This document shows, in pieces, positions 39,545 through 46,250 of a DNA stretch of 46,250 bases. Position 1 is the stretch's first letter; the number at the start of each line of letters is the position of its first letter. The DNA is from Paludibacteraceae bacterium (GTDB taxonomy: Bacteria > Bacteroidota > Bacteroidia > Bacteroidales > Paludibacteraceae). The stretch spans positions 1 through 46,250 of the forward strand of contig CAJOCN010000011.1 in the NCBI GenBank assembly GCA_905233255.1, given 5' to 3'. Below the pieces are notes generated by a model. The model was not told where the DNA came from. It did no database searches and worked only from the letters and a program-made list of their open reading frames with translations. A program made the translations under genes and the position numbers.

Positions 39545-39576
39545 CAAAGTTACAATAATTTTTCCATATATACAAT
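39545..39576 (-). promoter_or_regulatory. Bacteroidetes-type promoter for the glucosaminidase-mutS2 run
   Basis: The minus strand reads ATTG (39576-39573), 20 bases, then TAACTTTG (39552-39545), about 27 nt before the ATG. The upstream box has one departure from consensus. Confidence 0.7.
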
Positions 39577-39601
39577 TTTTTTGCAAAAAAACGCTCAAAA
39601 A

Positions 39602-39633
39602 TTTGCGTATATCAAAAAAAAGCAGTACCTTTG
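39602..39633 (+). promoter_or_regulatory. Bacteroidetes-type promoter for tRNA-His
   Basis: TTTG (39602-39605), 20 bases, then TACCTTTG (39626-39633), an exact consensus match. The mature tRNA begins about 31 bp downstream. Confidence 0.85.
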
Positions 39634-39663
39634 CACCCGCTTTTGAAAAACAAGAGCGCATAC

Positions 39664-39737
39664 GGTGGTCATAGCTCAGTTGGCAGAGCATCGGATTGTG
39701 GTTCCGAGTGTCGTGGGTTCGAGCCCCACTCTCCACC
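39664..39737 (+). tRNA. tRNA-His (anticodon GTG)
   Basis: The cloverleaf is complete. The D stem is GCTC/GAGC, the anticodon stem TCGGA/TCCGA around TTGTGGT, the variable loop GTGTC, and the T stem GTGGG/CCCAC around TTCGAGC. G-1 (39664) faces C73, as in histidine tRNAs. The acceptor stem is odd: GTGGTCA faces TCTCCAC, so positions 5:68 (U-U) and 6:67 (C-C) do not pair. The 3' half from the anticodon loop onward is repeated at 43717. Confidence 0.9.
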
Positions 39738-39765
39738 CCCAGACATCCTTCGGGATGTCTTTTTT
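39700..39765. repeat. left direct repeat (att-like): tRNA-His 3' half plus terminator
   Basis: These 66 bp, from the anticodon loop to the T-run, recur at 43717-43783 with one extra C. Crossover in the anticodon region is typical of tyrosine-recombinase insertion into tRNA genes. Confidence 0.8.
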
Positions 39766-39766
39766 T
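39741..39766 (+). terminator. intrinsic terminator of tRNA-His
   Basis: AGACATCC and GGATGTCT pair perfectly around a TTCG tetraloop, followed by a T-run. The same hairpin occurs in the right repeat at 43759-43783. Confidence 0.9.
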
Positions 39767-40060
39767 TCATAGCGATATTAACAAACTATAATCCGTGCCA
39801 TCGTCTATGATACTATGACCGGAATGGTCCGTAGCAACGACAACAGGTACCGTGAAATTGTCTTTAGGCTCTGCAGGGCGATGAATAAAAAGCCCTATCA
39901 GCAGACCAACGGCGGCAGCTGCAGGCGTTGCTATCCATCCCCAATAACGGGTGTGCTTTTGCGGAATAACAATCGTCTCTGGAATAGAGAGATTGCTTTC
40001 CGATTGCTCGCGCATACGGCCTGCGGAAGCAGATAGTTGGGATTCAAAAGTATTACTCAT
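39767..40060 (-). CDS. small single-pass membrane protein, possible anti-sigma factor
   Basis: The 97-aa protein has a hydrophilic N-terminal part (1-38), one membrane helix (about 42-62, WGWIATPAAAAVGLLIGLFIH) and a short outer tail. Its start overlaps the sigma factor stop by 8 bp. The placement and topology suit a small anti-sigma factor, but no known anti-sigma domain is visible. The stop codon lies at the edge of the left direct repeat, so its end may have been set by the insertion. Confidence 0.65.
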   Translation of the reverse strand: MSNTFESQLSASAGRMREQSESNLSIPETIVIPQKHTRYWGWIATPAAAAVGLLIGLFIHRPAEPKDNFTVPVVVATDHSGHSIIDDGTDYSLLISL

Positions 40061-40625
40061 AATCTTTTAATTTTAGTCGTAGATACTTGGTTAATGTATT
40101 GAGGCGCGATTTGACCGTTCCTTCCGGAATATCAATAATTGCGGCTATTTCCGGTACGGTTAACTCCTGCGTAAATCGCAGTTCAAACAGCATCTGCTGC
40201 GCCTCGTTCAAAAGGGACAGTTCCTGCTGCAGCGCGCTGTCAAACGTGGCGGCATCCAGTTGCAAAGGCGTATTGTCTTCCGCTATCGGTTCTTCCGCAG
40301 GAAGCGAATCCAAATACTCTTGCTCGTGCTGATTTTGCCGATATGTGTTCTTGCAAAGGTTGTATGCGATTGTGAAAATCCATGTGCGGAAGGGTTGACC
40401 GTCCGAATAGCTCCATCGTGAGGACCACACTTTCAGGAATGTGTCTTGCATATGATCCAAAGCCTTTTCCTCGTCGCCGCCAAGCCGCCGGAAGAAGAAT
40501 CCTTGCAGCAGCCGGGCATAGCGGCGATAAATTTCCGCGAATGCCTGTTCATCGTCCTTCCGACGGACACGCTCCATGAGTTGCCCGTCGGAAAGAGATT
40601 TATAATTAACGAAAAGTGCTATCAT
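40053..40625 (-). CDS. ECF-type RNA polymerase sigma factor
   Basis: The 190-aa protein has sigma region 2 (about 25-95: AFAEIYRRYARLLQGFFF, DHMQDTFLKVWSS, FRTWIFTIAYNLCKN) and region 4 (about 130-185: LLNEAQQMLFELRFTQELTVPEIAAIIDIPEGTVKSRLNTLTKYLRLKL). A short acidic linker joins them and there is no region 3. It redirects RNA polymerase to a small regulon, probably including its own operon. It lies between an exported protein (4-bp overlap upstream) and a membrane protein (8-bp overlap downstream). Confidence 0.94.
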   Translation of the reverse strand: MIALFVNYKSLSDGQLMERVRRKDDEQAFAEIYRRYARLLQGFFFRRLGGDEEKALDHMQDTFLKVWSSRWSYSDGQPFRTWIFTIAYNLCKNTYRQNQHEQEYLDSLPAEEPIAEDNTPLQLDAATFDSALQQELSLLNEAQQMLFELRFTQELTVPEIAAIIDIPEGTVKSRLNTLTKYLRLKLKDYE

Positions 40626-41842
40626 TGCTTGTCGCCCAATAGGTTGAAATACTTTTGTTTTTCCTCATTCGAGAGCGATGTCCTCGCAACGGCTGCACTC
40701 AGGTATCGTGTCAGGCGGTTGGCGTGCAATGTATCACCTGCCTGCCTATAACTCTTGACAACCGGCGCCAGCATGACCATATAGTTAAGCTGGATACGTT
40801 CGCTGCCTTTCCATTGCCCCTCGTTGACATAAAGCGGCTCTGTCAGATAGTCCATTCGGTATTTTTCTTCCACATTTCGCATCGCAACAGCCATGTTGTC
40901 GTAACTGTGCGTCGAATAACGGAACACCAAGCCTTCGTTATACAGTTTCCGGCTCAGACCGTTCTCTTTGGCCAGCGATTCACGCGGAGAGAAATAAGCA
41001 GGGCGGCGGCTTTCTTTGATGATATGTTCTACGATATCCTGCAAATACACCTCGTTCCCATTCTCCATGGTTGCGTAATCTTTGGTGACTTCGAACGGCT
41101 TGATACCCAGCTTGCGGCATAAGGCATCGCGGTAGGTGTCCAACCACAGGAAAGATATAGGAATAATGATTTTATCGGTGTGAAGATCCAATGCCTCTTG
41201 CAGAATGAGAGGAGCATAGAACGAGACATCGCCGTTCTCAAAGTAGAGCGCGCCGGATTCCATTCCGCGCAGGCAGTTGTCCGCGTAACGGAGCAAATAG
41301 GACGGGTACGCATTGTTCTTGTAGAGCGACAGCGCAAGCGTGTGCAGCGTGGATTTGTCCGCATCGGACAGTTCACCTTTCAACACCAGATAGGCAATCA
41401 GCATCGTTGTATTCTGCCGTCCTATGTCTGCCGGAATCTGCTGCAATGCTTTTTCCGCCCACAGGGAAGCGTCCGCTCCTTGCATGTCGCGCTCAGTCTG
41501 ATACATGGCCAAGTTATACGTGAACGAATTGGGGATGTGCTTTGCCATTTCGTCCAATACCGCCTTTTTGCGGTCGGTCATGCCGTATTGGTCATTGAGC
41601 ATGTCGGCATAACGCGCAGCACTGAAATACTGTTCCCAAGCGTGCTCGTCGGATGGGTTGGCTTGCGCCTTCTTCTGCCAGAGGGTTTGCTGGTGTTCAT
41701 ACCATGCGGCGTCGTACTCATCTACTACAATACCGCGGATTTCTTGGGGCTCTTGCGTTTCCTGATGCGTGAACGCTTGGAGTGTCCCGATGCAGCCAAG
41801 AGAAAGAACAACGGCTGCAAGAATAATGATTTTCTTCTGCAT
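40622..41842 (-). CDS. exported protein of unknown function in the ECF sigma operon
   Basis: I do not recognise the family. The 406-aa protein has a signal peptide (MQKKIIILAAVVLSLGCIGTLQA) and then mostly helical, TPR-like sequence (about 50-200: AWEQYFSAARYADMLNDQYG, LAMYQTERDMQGADASLWAEKALQQIP). A second half contains FLWLDTYRDALCRKLGIKPFEV. It is the first gene of the sigma operon and overlaps the sigma start by 4 bp (ATGA). The gene order suggests it is the sensed or protective envelope component (inference). Confidence 0.75.
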   Translation of the reverse strand: MQKKIIILAAVVLSLGCIGTLQAFTHQETQEPQEIRGIVVDEYDAAWYEHQQTLWQKKAQANPSDEHAWEQYFSAARYADMLNDQYGMTDRKKAVLDEMAKHIPNSFTYNLAMYQTERDMQGADASLWAEKALQQIPADIGRQNTTMLIAYLVLKGELSDADKSTLHTLALSLYKNNAYPSYLLRYADNCLRGMESGALYFENGDVSFYAPLILQEALDLHTDKIIIPISFLWLDTYRDALCRKLGIKPFEVTKDYATMENGNEVYLQDIVEHIIKESRRPAYFSPRESLAKENGLSRKLYNEGLVFRYSTHSYDNMAVAMRNVEEKYRMDYLTEPLYVNEGQWKGSERIQLNYMVMLAPVVKSYRQAGDTLHANRLTRYLSAAVARTSLSNEEKQKYFNLLGDKQ

Positions 41843-41852
41843 AAGTTTGTAT

Positions 41853-41911
41853 TTTATCGGTTAATATTTTGTTTTTCTGAGTGCGCTCTCACTACTGCAT
41901 ACACCGATAAA
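41853..41911. promoter_or_regulatory. inverted repeat upstream of the ECF operon
   Basis: TTTATCGGT (41853-41861) and ACCGATAAA (41903-41911) are perfect inverted arms 41 bp apart, directly upstream of the first gene. No TAnnTTTG promoter is seen, so the operon may use its own sigma factor. The arms could be a regulator site or a leader stem. Confidence 0.45.
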
Positions 41912-42008
41912 CTCAAATCGTTCATTTTTCTATAGCAAAAAATGTGCCTTAATGTATTTTTATATGTGTCATATTTTAAAATCAAACTTCGCCATCTTCC
42001 CAAACAGA

Positions 42009-42102
42009 ATTGCGCCAAATTACCGAGCGAATTTGCGCCAAATTACCGATCGAATTTGCGCCAACTCGGTGATTAAAAATGCGCCAACTCGGTGATTAAA
42101 AT
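42009..42102. promoter_or_regulatory. four-copy, 23-bp phased operator-like array
   Basis: TGCGCCAA occurs at 42011, 42034, 42057 and 42080, exactly 23 bp apart. The first two copies continue with ATTACCGA and the last two with CTCGGTGATTA, which is an inverted version of the same half (AATCACCGAG). The array ends about 20 bp before the promoter at 42123-42154. Confidence 0.75.
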
Positions 42103-42122
42103 TGAAAAAATATTGAAAAATA

Positions 42123-42154
42123 TTTGCGTATGTCAATTATTTTTAGTAATTTTG
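42123..42154 (+). promoter_or_regulatory. Bacteroidetes-type promoter for the DUF4143-type ATPase
   Basis: TTTG (42123-42126), 20 bases, then TAATTTTG (42147-42154). The start codon follows 61 bp later. Confidence 0.8.
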
Positions 42155-42215
42155 CAGCGGATTTCTTATCTCATGATAGAAATCACTCGAACGATAACTA
42201 CAAAATAATAGTGAG

Positions 42216-43496
42216 ATGAGTGAGTACAGACCGCGAATAGCTGACCAATTATTGGCTGAAAGTTTAGAAGCTTTAGGTGCCGTTTTAGTACAAGGCACAA
42301 AATGGTGCGGAAAGACGACGACTTCTGTTCACCATGCTAATAGTGTACTCTATATGGATGATCCGACCCAAAAGGTACAAAACCTTGCTTTAGCACAAAC
42401 AAACATCAAACAACTTTTGGCAGGAGCGACACCGCGTGTAATTGATGAATGGGAGTTAGCTCCTGAATTATGGGATGCAGCACGATTTGAGGTAGATCAT
42501 CGTGATGAACATGTAGGACAATTCATCTTTACCGGCTCGGCTGTGCCTAAAGAAAAAGATAAGGAGAAGATGTTTCATAGCGGAGCAGGACGATTTGACT
42601 GGATCACTATGCGACCGATGAGCTTATGGGAATCAGGAGATAGTACCGGTGACGTGAGTATAACCGACTTATTTGACGGCGCTATGCCGGAGGGTACGTC
42701 TTCTGTTGATTTAGATCGCCTTGCTTTTCTAACATGCCGAGGTGGTTGGCCGGGAGCATTGACTTTATCTGAAAATGCGGCGTTGCATGTCTCTCGCGCG
42801 TACATAAAGGCAGTAGTGAATTCAGATATAAACCGCGTAGATGACGTGAAACGAGATCCGGACTTGATGTTACGCATCATACGTAGTTTGGCACGTAATC
42901 AAGGTGAACAAATTCCATATACTACTATACGCGCGGACGTAATTAATAATGAGAAGGTCCAATTGAGTGACGACACGGTAGAGAGTTATGTGAAAGTGTT
43001 AAAGAAAATATTCTTAGAAGAGGATATGCGCGCGTGGAACCCTAATCTACGGAGCAAAACGGCAATTCGTACGACCGATACACGCTATTTTGTGGATTCT
43101 AGCATAGCAACAGCTGCATTAGGATTAGGTCCTAAAGATTTAATCAATGATTTGATAGATTTCGGTTTCTATTTTGAAACCTTAGCAGTTCGTGATTTGC
43201 GTGTTTATGCGGATGCCTTGGATGGTGAAGTGTTCCACTACCGGGATAAGAATGGCCTGGAATGTGATGCCGTGCTACATAGGCGTAATGGTTCATATGG
43301 TTTGATAGAAATCAAGATAGGTGGGGCAGATAATATAGAAAAAGGTGCAAAAACCTTAAAGGACTTGGCATCAAAGATTGATACTACTAAGATGAAAGCA
43401 CCGTCATTTATGATGGTTGTCACGGGTATTGGACAATATGCCTATCGTCGCCCGGATGGTGTTTGTGTAGTGCCAATTGGGTGCTTAAAACCCTAA
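42216..43496 (+). CDS. AAA_14/DUF4143-family ATPase with nuclease-like C-terminus
   Basis: The 426-aa protein has an N-terminal AAA ATPase (about 1-190): Walker A GTKWCGKTT, Walker B RVIDEWE, and sensor-like FIFTGSA. The C-terminal DUF4143 region carries ECDAVL...YGLIEIKIGG, the D...ExK arrangement of PD-(D/E)XK nucleases (about 345-370). The family is widespread in Bacteroidales and of unclear function. Its base composition is clearly AT-richer than the neighbours (third positions often A or T), consistent with transfer. It stands alone between the repeat array and the right direct repeat. Confidence 0.9.
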   Translation: MSEYRPRIADQLLAESLEALGAVLVQGTKWCGKTTTSVHHANSVLYMDDPTQKVQNLALAQTNIKQLLAGATPRVIDEWELAPELWDAARFEVDHRDEHVGQFIFTGSAVPKEKDKEKMFHSGAGRFDWITMRPMSLWESGDSTGDVSITDLFDGAMPEGTSSVDLDRLAFLTCRGGWPGALTLSENAALHVSRAYIKAVVNSDINRVDDVKRDPDLMLRIIRSLARNQGEQIPYTTIRADVINNEKVQLSDDTVESYVKVLKKIFLEEDMRAWNPNLRSKTAIRTTDTRYFVDSSIATAALGLGPKDLINDLIDFGFYFETLAVRDLRVYADALDGEVFHYRDKNGLECDAVLHRRNGSYGLIEIKIGGADNIEKGAKTLKDLASKIDTTKMKAPSFMMVVTGIGQYAYRRPDGVCVVPIGCLKP

Positions 43497-43716
43497 AAAA
43501 TCATCCTAATCACGTCAAATCGTTGGCAAAAATGTGCGCAAAAAGTTGCGCGAGGAGGTACTGTAATTAACTGATATATAGAGACTTATCTATTGGAAAA
43601 AGTTGCCTCATTTTGTGTAAAAAAGTGTCCCAAAAATGTCCCGAGACGGGGGAAAAACGATATTAAACTGAATTGTTAAACGGCTGATATTCAGCAAGTT
43701 ACGAAAACAGATTTGA

Positions 43717-43783
43717 GGTTCCGAGTGTCGTGGGTTCGAGCCCCACTCTCCACCCCCCAGACATCCTTCGGGATGTCTTTTTT
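43717..43783. repeat. right direct repeat (att-like): tRNA-His 3' half plus terminator
   Basis: Copy of 39700-39765 with six instead of five Cs after CTCCA. It lacks the 5' half of the tRNA, so it is not a gene. It ends 5 bp from the stop codon of the alpha/beta hydrolase gene. Confidence 0.8.
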
Positions 43784-43788
43784 GGTTT

Positions 43789-44475
43789 TTACTTGAACAG
43801 TGCCTTGATGCACCAAGCGAAAGCACAGGCAAGACGGAGATGAGGGGTAACGAAATGCCCGCCTTTTTCCCAGACGAGCGTGCAATGGTCGGGACCTATT
43901 GTGCGTTGCAGATGATCGTATTCCCAACGGATGTTATTGCCCACCTGTGCAATGGCTTTGTTCTTCGTGATTTCCTCGCGGTCGCCGAGACTGAGATAGA
44001 CATAGCGTGCATATACCTCATGCGCATCTGAGAAGCCTTGCCATGCCACAATCCAAAGCGATGGAGAAGCGGCAGCTACTGCGTCAAAGCAATCCTCTTT
44101 ACAGACCGCCCAGCGTGCGAACAGACCTGCTAATGAGTATCCGCCTAACACCACCGGTAACTTGCCATAGCGCTCATTTATGAACGTTATCAGTTGCTCC
44201 GTAATAAAGCCCAATGTCTCAAAAGCATGGTCACCCACAGATTCACGCGGAGAGATATTCGGGTCATGCCACGGCGTAAGTTCCTCTTCCCAGTCGCTTA
44301 TCGCAAAACCGGCAAAAACAAACGGCACATGCACCGCTTCTCTGATTGCCTCTATCTCCGCATCCAGCGTAACATTCTCATGCTCGCCCACCGGCTGAAT
44401 GAGCAATACTTGCGGCTGTTCGTCTGCGTATATGACGCATTTCTTGCCTGCTATTATTTCACGGATTAGTAGCAT
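43789..44475 (-). CDS. alpha/beta hydrolase (esterase-like)
   Basis: The 228-aa protein has no signal peptide. The nucleophile elbow is GGYSLAG (Ser near residue 114). A candidate acid is in YLSLGDREE, and the late His is in EKGGHFVTPHLR. It resembles the esterase D/putative esterase group; the substrate is unknown. It is the last gene of a four-gene minus-strand operon, 9 bp after ybaK. Confidence 0.85.
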   Translation of the reverse strand: MLLIREIIAGKKCVIYADEQPQVLLIQPVGEHENVTLDAEIEAIREAVHVPFVFAGFAISDWEEELTPWHDPNISPRESVGDHAFETLGFITEQLITFINERYGKLPVVLGGYSLAGLFARWAVCKEDCFDAVAAASPSLWIVAWQGFSDAHEVYARYVYLSLGDREEITKNKAIAQVGNNIRWEYDHLQRTIGPDHCTLVWEKGGHFVTPHLRLACAFAWCIKALFK

Positions 44476-44484
44476 ATAGTCATT

Positions 44485-44964
44485 TCATATCAAATCGCTA
44501 ACTTCTAATGGTACGTATTTAATCAGGTCTTGCGGCGTGAGGCGGAGTTGCATACCACGCTGTCCGGCAGAGACATATATCTTCTCATGCAGCAGACACG
44601 TCTCGTCGATGTATGTCGGGAAGGGCTTTTTCATTCCGATCGGGCAACAGCCGCCGCGGATATAACCGGTGAGCGGTAGCAGTTCTTTCTGCGGAATGGG
44701 TTTGCAGGACTTATTGCCGCTGGCGCGAGCTGCTTTCTTCAAGTCCACCTCACATGCACCCGGCACAACGCACACGAAATGTTTGGTTTTGTCTCCCTCC
44801 AGTACAATGGTCTTGAAGACAGCATCCACATCTTCCCCCAACTGCTGCGCAACATGCGTAGCACTCAGGTCGGACTCATCCACCTTGTATTCGACTAACT
44901 CATACGGAATCCCAGCCGCATCCAGCAGCCGACATACATTCGTTTTCTGGATCTTCTGAGCCAT
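44485..44964 (-). CDS. ybaK: Cys-tRNA(Pro)/Cys-tRNA(Cys) deacylase YbaK
   Basis: This cytoplasmic editing enzyme hydrolyses mischarged Cys-tRNA(Pro). It has 159 aa in a single YbaK/EbsC domain. VFKTIVLEGDKTKHFVCVVPGACEVDLKKAARASGNKSCKPI holds the conserved Lys and the substrate loop, and TGYIRGGCCPIGMKKPFPTYIDE holds the G-x-P-type signature. Its ATG overlaps the carbonic anhydrase stop by one base. Confidence 0.94.
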   Translation of the reverse strand: MAQKIQKTNVCRLLDAAGIPYELVEYKVDESDLSATHVAQQLGEDVDAVFKTIVLEGDKTKHFVCVVPGACEVDLKKAARASGNKSCKPIPQKELLPLTGYIRGGCCPIGMKKPFPTYIDETCLLHEKIYVSAGQRGMQLRLTPQDLIKYVPLEVSDLI

Positions 44965-45518
44965 TATCTAATTTCCTCCAATGCACCGGTAACAGAATCG
45001 ATGATAAAACCGCGGACGGTGATGTCCTTCGGAATGAGCGGATGCGTTTGAATAGTTTTGACGGTCTTGCGGACGGAAGTCTCCGTGTCGCGGAAGCCTT
45101 CCAACCAGTGGTTGAGGTCTATACCACATTCACGAATCACATCAAGCGTCTCATCTTTGATGCCTCGTGCTTTCATGACATGGTGGAAATGGCTGTAACT
45201 CATGTGGCACGCACCGCATTGCGAGTGCGCCACTACCATAATCTCCTCTACGCCCAGTTCGTAAATCGCTACAATCAGACTGCGCATCGCCGAGTCAAAC
45301 GGCGAGAGAATCAGTCCGCCGGCGTTCTTGATAATCTTCGCATCGCCATTCTTGAGTCCGAGAGCAGCTGGCAGCAACTCCGTCAGACGCGTGTCCATGC
45401 AGGTCAGAACCGCCAGTTTCTTGTCGGGATACTTGTCGGTAATGAACGGCTCGTAGCCTTTCCGCTCTACAAATGAGCGGTTGTAATCAATAATTTGGTC
45501 AATCATATAGAAAGTCAT
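44964..45518 (-). CDS. beta-class carbonic anhydrase
   Basis: This zinc enzyme interconverts CO2 and bicarbonate. Zinc ligands and the Asp-Arg dyad are visible in LTCMDTRL and HSQCGAC (Cys, Asp-Arg, His, Cys). I start at ATG 45518 (MTFYMIDQIIDYNRSF, 184 aa), because it forms an ATGA overlap with the exonuclease stop; the frame is open 9 codons further. The short length and SPFDSAMRSL motif suit the small beta or gamma-proteobacterial-like subclass. Confidence 0.92.
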   Translation of the reverse strand: MTFYMIDQIIDYNRSFVERKGYEPFITDKYPDKKLAVLTCMDTRLTELLPAALGLKNGDAKIIKNAGGLILSPFDSAMRSLIVAIYELGVEEIMVVAHSQCGACHMSYSHFHHVMKARGIKDETLDVIRECGIDLNHWLEGFRDTETSVRKTVKTIQTHPLIPKDITVRGFIIDSVTGALEEIR

Positions 45519-46030
45519 AATATCTGTTTTGCTATTACCGCACATGCCTCTGCATCGGCGAGGGCATGGTGGTGGTTCGTCATTTCGTAGCCGCAGTAGC
45601 GAGCGATGATATCCAAATTATGATGTCCCTGCGGCCATACTTTTCGCGAGCGGAGCAAGGTACATTCAAACTCATAGTCCGGATAAGCAATCTCATACGC
45701 TCGAAAAACCGCCTTCAAACAATTCTCGTCAAAGGCTTTATTATGCGCCACGAACGGCACTTCTCCGTCCTCAATATATGGGAAATACTCATGCACCTTA
45801 CGCACCGCCTCAGACCATACATCCGGGAATTCGGGCGCACCGTTGGTATCGTCAAAATGCAGTCCATTCACTTCGCTACAGCGGGCATTGTAGAAGTTCG
45901 GTATCGGACGGATAAGCGAGTAGTAATTATCCACTATCTCGCCGTCCTTGACGATAACCAACCCCACCGAACAAACGCTTGACTGCGTGAAGTTGGCGGT
46001 CTCAGAATCTATGGCTACAAAGTTATCCAT
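45515..46030 (-). CDS. DnaQ-like DEDDh 3'-5' exonuclease
   Basis: The 171-aa protein is a free-standing exonuclease domain, like those in DNA polymerase III epsilon or oligoribonuclease relatives. The acidic motifs are in order: FVAIDSETAN (D, E), FVAHNKAFDENCL (D), and HHALADAEACA (H, D). No polymerase or BRCT domain is attached. It is the first complete gene of the four-gene operon. Confidence 0.93.
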   Translation of the reverse strand: MDNFVAIDSETANFTQSSVCSVGLVIVKDGEIVDNYYSLIRPIPNFYNARCSEVNGLHFDDTNGAPEFPDVWSEAVRKVHEYFPYIEDGEVPFVAHNKAFDENCLKAVFRAYEIAYPDYEFECTLLRSRKVWPQGHHNLDIIARYCGYEMTNHHHALADAEACAVIAKQIL

Positions 46031-46079
46031 TGATCTTCAAAATCGATACTTTGGACTTTTTACCCGGAGCGTCCTTCCA

Positions 46080-46205
46080 TTAGCCTTCAAAGGAAATTAG
46101 AGCTTTGTACTGCTCCAAACCTTTGGCGGTTAGTTTGTAGGCTTGTTCGGGTTGGGGTCCCCAATAATCTTTGATTCTTGGGGAGAGCGGAAGCACATGT
46201 CGCCT
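46080..46205 (-). other. tail of an unidentified, possibly interrupted reading frame
   Basis: The minus strand reads LPLSPRIKDYWGPQPEQAYKL, then TAKGLEQYKALISFEG and a stop at 46080. This looks like the C-terminal helix-strand of a small winged-helix or similar protein. An in-frame TGA at 46206-46208 blocks the frame upstream, so it is either a very short piece starting at GTG 46196 or a broken gene. It ends 49 bp before the exonuclease ATG. No family is assigned. Confidence 0.25.
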
Positions 46206-46250
46206 TCACCAATTAGCGGAGCGGTTTGGTCCTTGCGATCTTGTTGCTGA

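Larger units (their letters stand above)
39766..43716. mobile_element. putative tRNA-His island, about 4 kb, without integrase
   Basis: The segment is bounded by 66/67-bp direct repeats of the tRNA 3' half and terminator. It holds an ECF sigma operon (minus) and an AT-rich DUF4143-type ATPase gene (plus). No integrase, transposase or relaxase is present. The 220 bp before the right repeat (43497-43716) hold no gene; two GTGTCCC/TGTCCCG-type motifs and AT-rich DNA there could be old recombinase arm sites. The ECF genes have base composition like the chromosome, so the island may be composite. Confidence 0.55.

Noticed and set aside
39533..39736. Minus-strand frame containing GARTHDTR
   Set aside because: This peptide is the well-known false translation of the antisense strand of a tRNA.
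42009..42102. CRISPR array
   Set aside because: Units are 23 bp without unique spacers, only four copies, and no cas genes are in the window.
43717..43753. Second tRNA-His gene
   Set aside because: Only the 3' half from the anticodon loop is present; D arm and 5' acceptor strand are missing.
43608..43927. Minus-strand frames containing GSNPRHS and GARTHDTR
   Set aside because: They read through the right tRNA-His half repeat; no real gene.

Overview
The window looks like a Bacteroidales chromosome (gut or anaerobic type). Three kinds of evidence support this. Seven promoters match the Bacteroidetes form TTTG-N20-TAnnTTTG, or vary only in the upstream box. There is a starch-type SusC/SusD locus, and there are BspA-type leucine-rich repeats, SusD-style lipoproteins and Bacteroidetes-type RecQ, UvrA and MutS2. 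Shine-Dalgarno sites are mostly absent. I cannot place it below order. No rRNA and no CRISPR array were found; one tRNA gene (His) is present.

Layout. 1-2.4 kb: tail of an unknown plus-strand gene and dnaK (minus) with an unusual upstream region. 2.4-5.2 kb: a FecCD-type permease and panB from overlapping divergent promoters, then a membrane protein that converges on panB at a perfect 34-bp terminator. 5.3-14 kb (minus): MFS sugar transporter, lipoprotein, SusC, a starch-type SusD and a SusE/F-like binding protein split by a one-base frameshift. Together these look like a starch or maltodextrin capture and import locus; no glycoside hydrolase lies in the window. 14.05-14.70 kb: a gene-free spacer packed with tandem repeats and small hairpins.

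14.75-34.1 kb (plus): thirteen genes with gaps of at most 30 bp or overlaps, behind one recognisable promoter. They are recQ, rimO, an HU protein, a membrane-anchored HU-LysM fusion, uvrA, a WbpM/FlaA1-type sugar dehydratase, a WecA-like initiating transferase, an ABC-F ATPase, a polysaccharide deacetylase-like protein, two glycosyltransferases, a secreted PL9 pectate lyase-like protein and a secreted BspA-type protein. The second half looks like a surface-glycan module. 34.1-39.5 kb (minus): glucosaminidase with LysM, DUF721/DciA-like protein, MutS2, an outer-membrane barrel and a lipoprotein phosphoesterase.

39.66-43.8 kb: tRNA-His, followed by a segment of about 4 kb bounded by 66/67-bp direct repeats of the tRNA 3' half plus its terminator. 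The segment carries an ECF sigma factor operon and an AT-rich DUF4143-type ATPase gene behind a 23-bp phased repeat array. This is the signature of a tRNA-targeted island, but no integrase remains. 43.8-46.25 kb (minus): DEDDh exonuclease, beta-carbonic anhydrase, YbaK and an alpha/beta hydrolase in a tight operon, preceded by the tail of an unidentified reading frame.

A theme across the window is short repetitive DNA. A 20-bp palindrome family sits just after three stop codons, hairpin elements lie in frame inside two genes, and 7-, 10-, 11- and 14-bp tandem repeats fill spacers and enter coding sequences.
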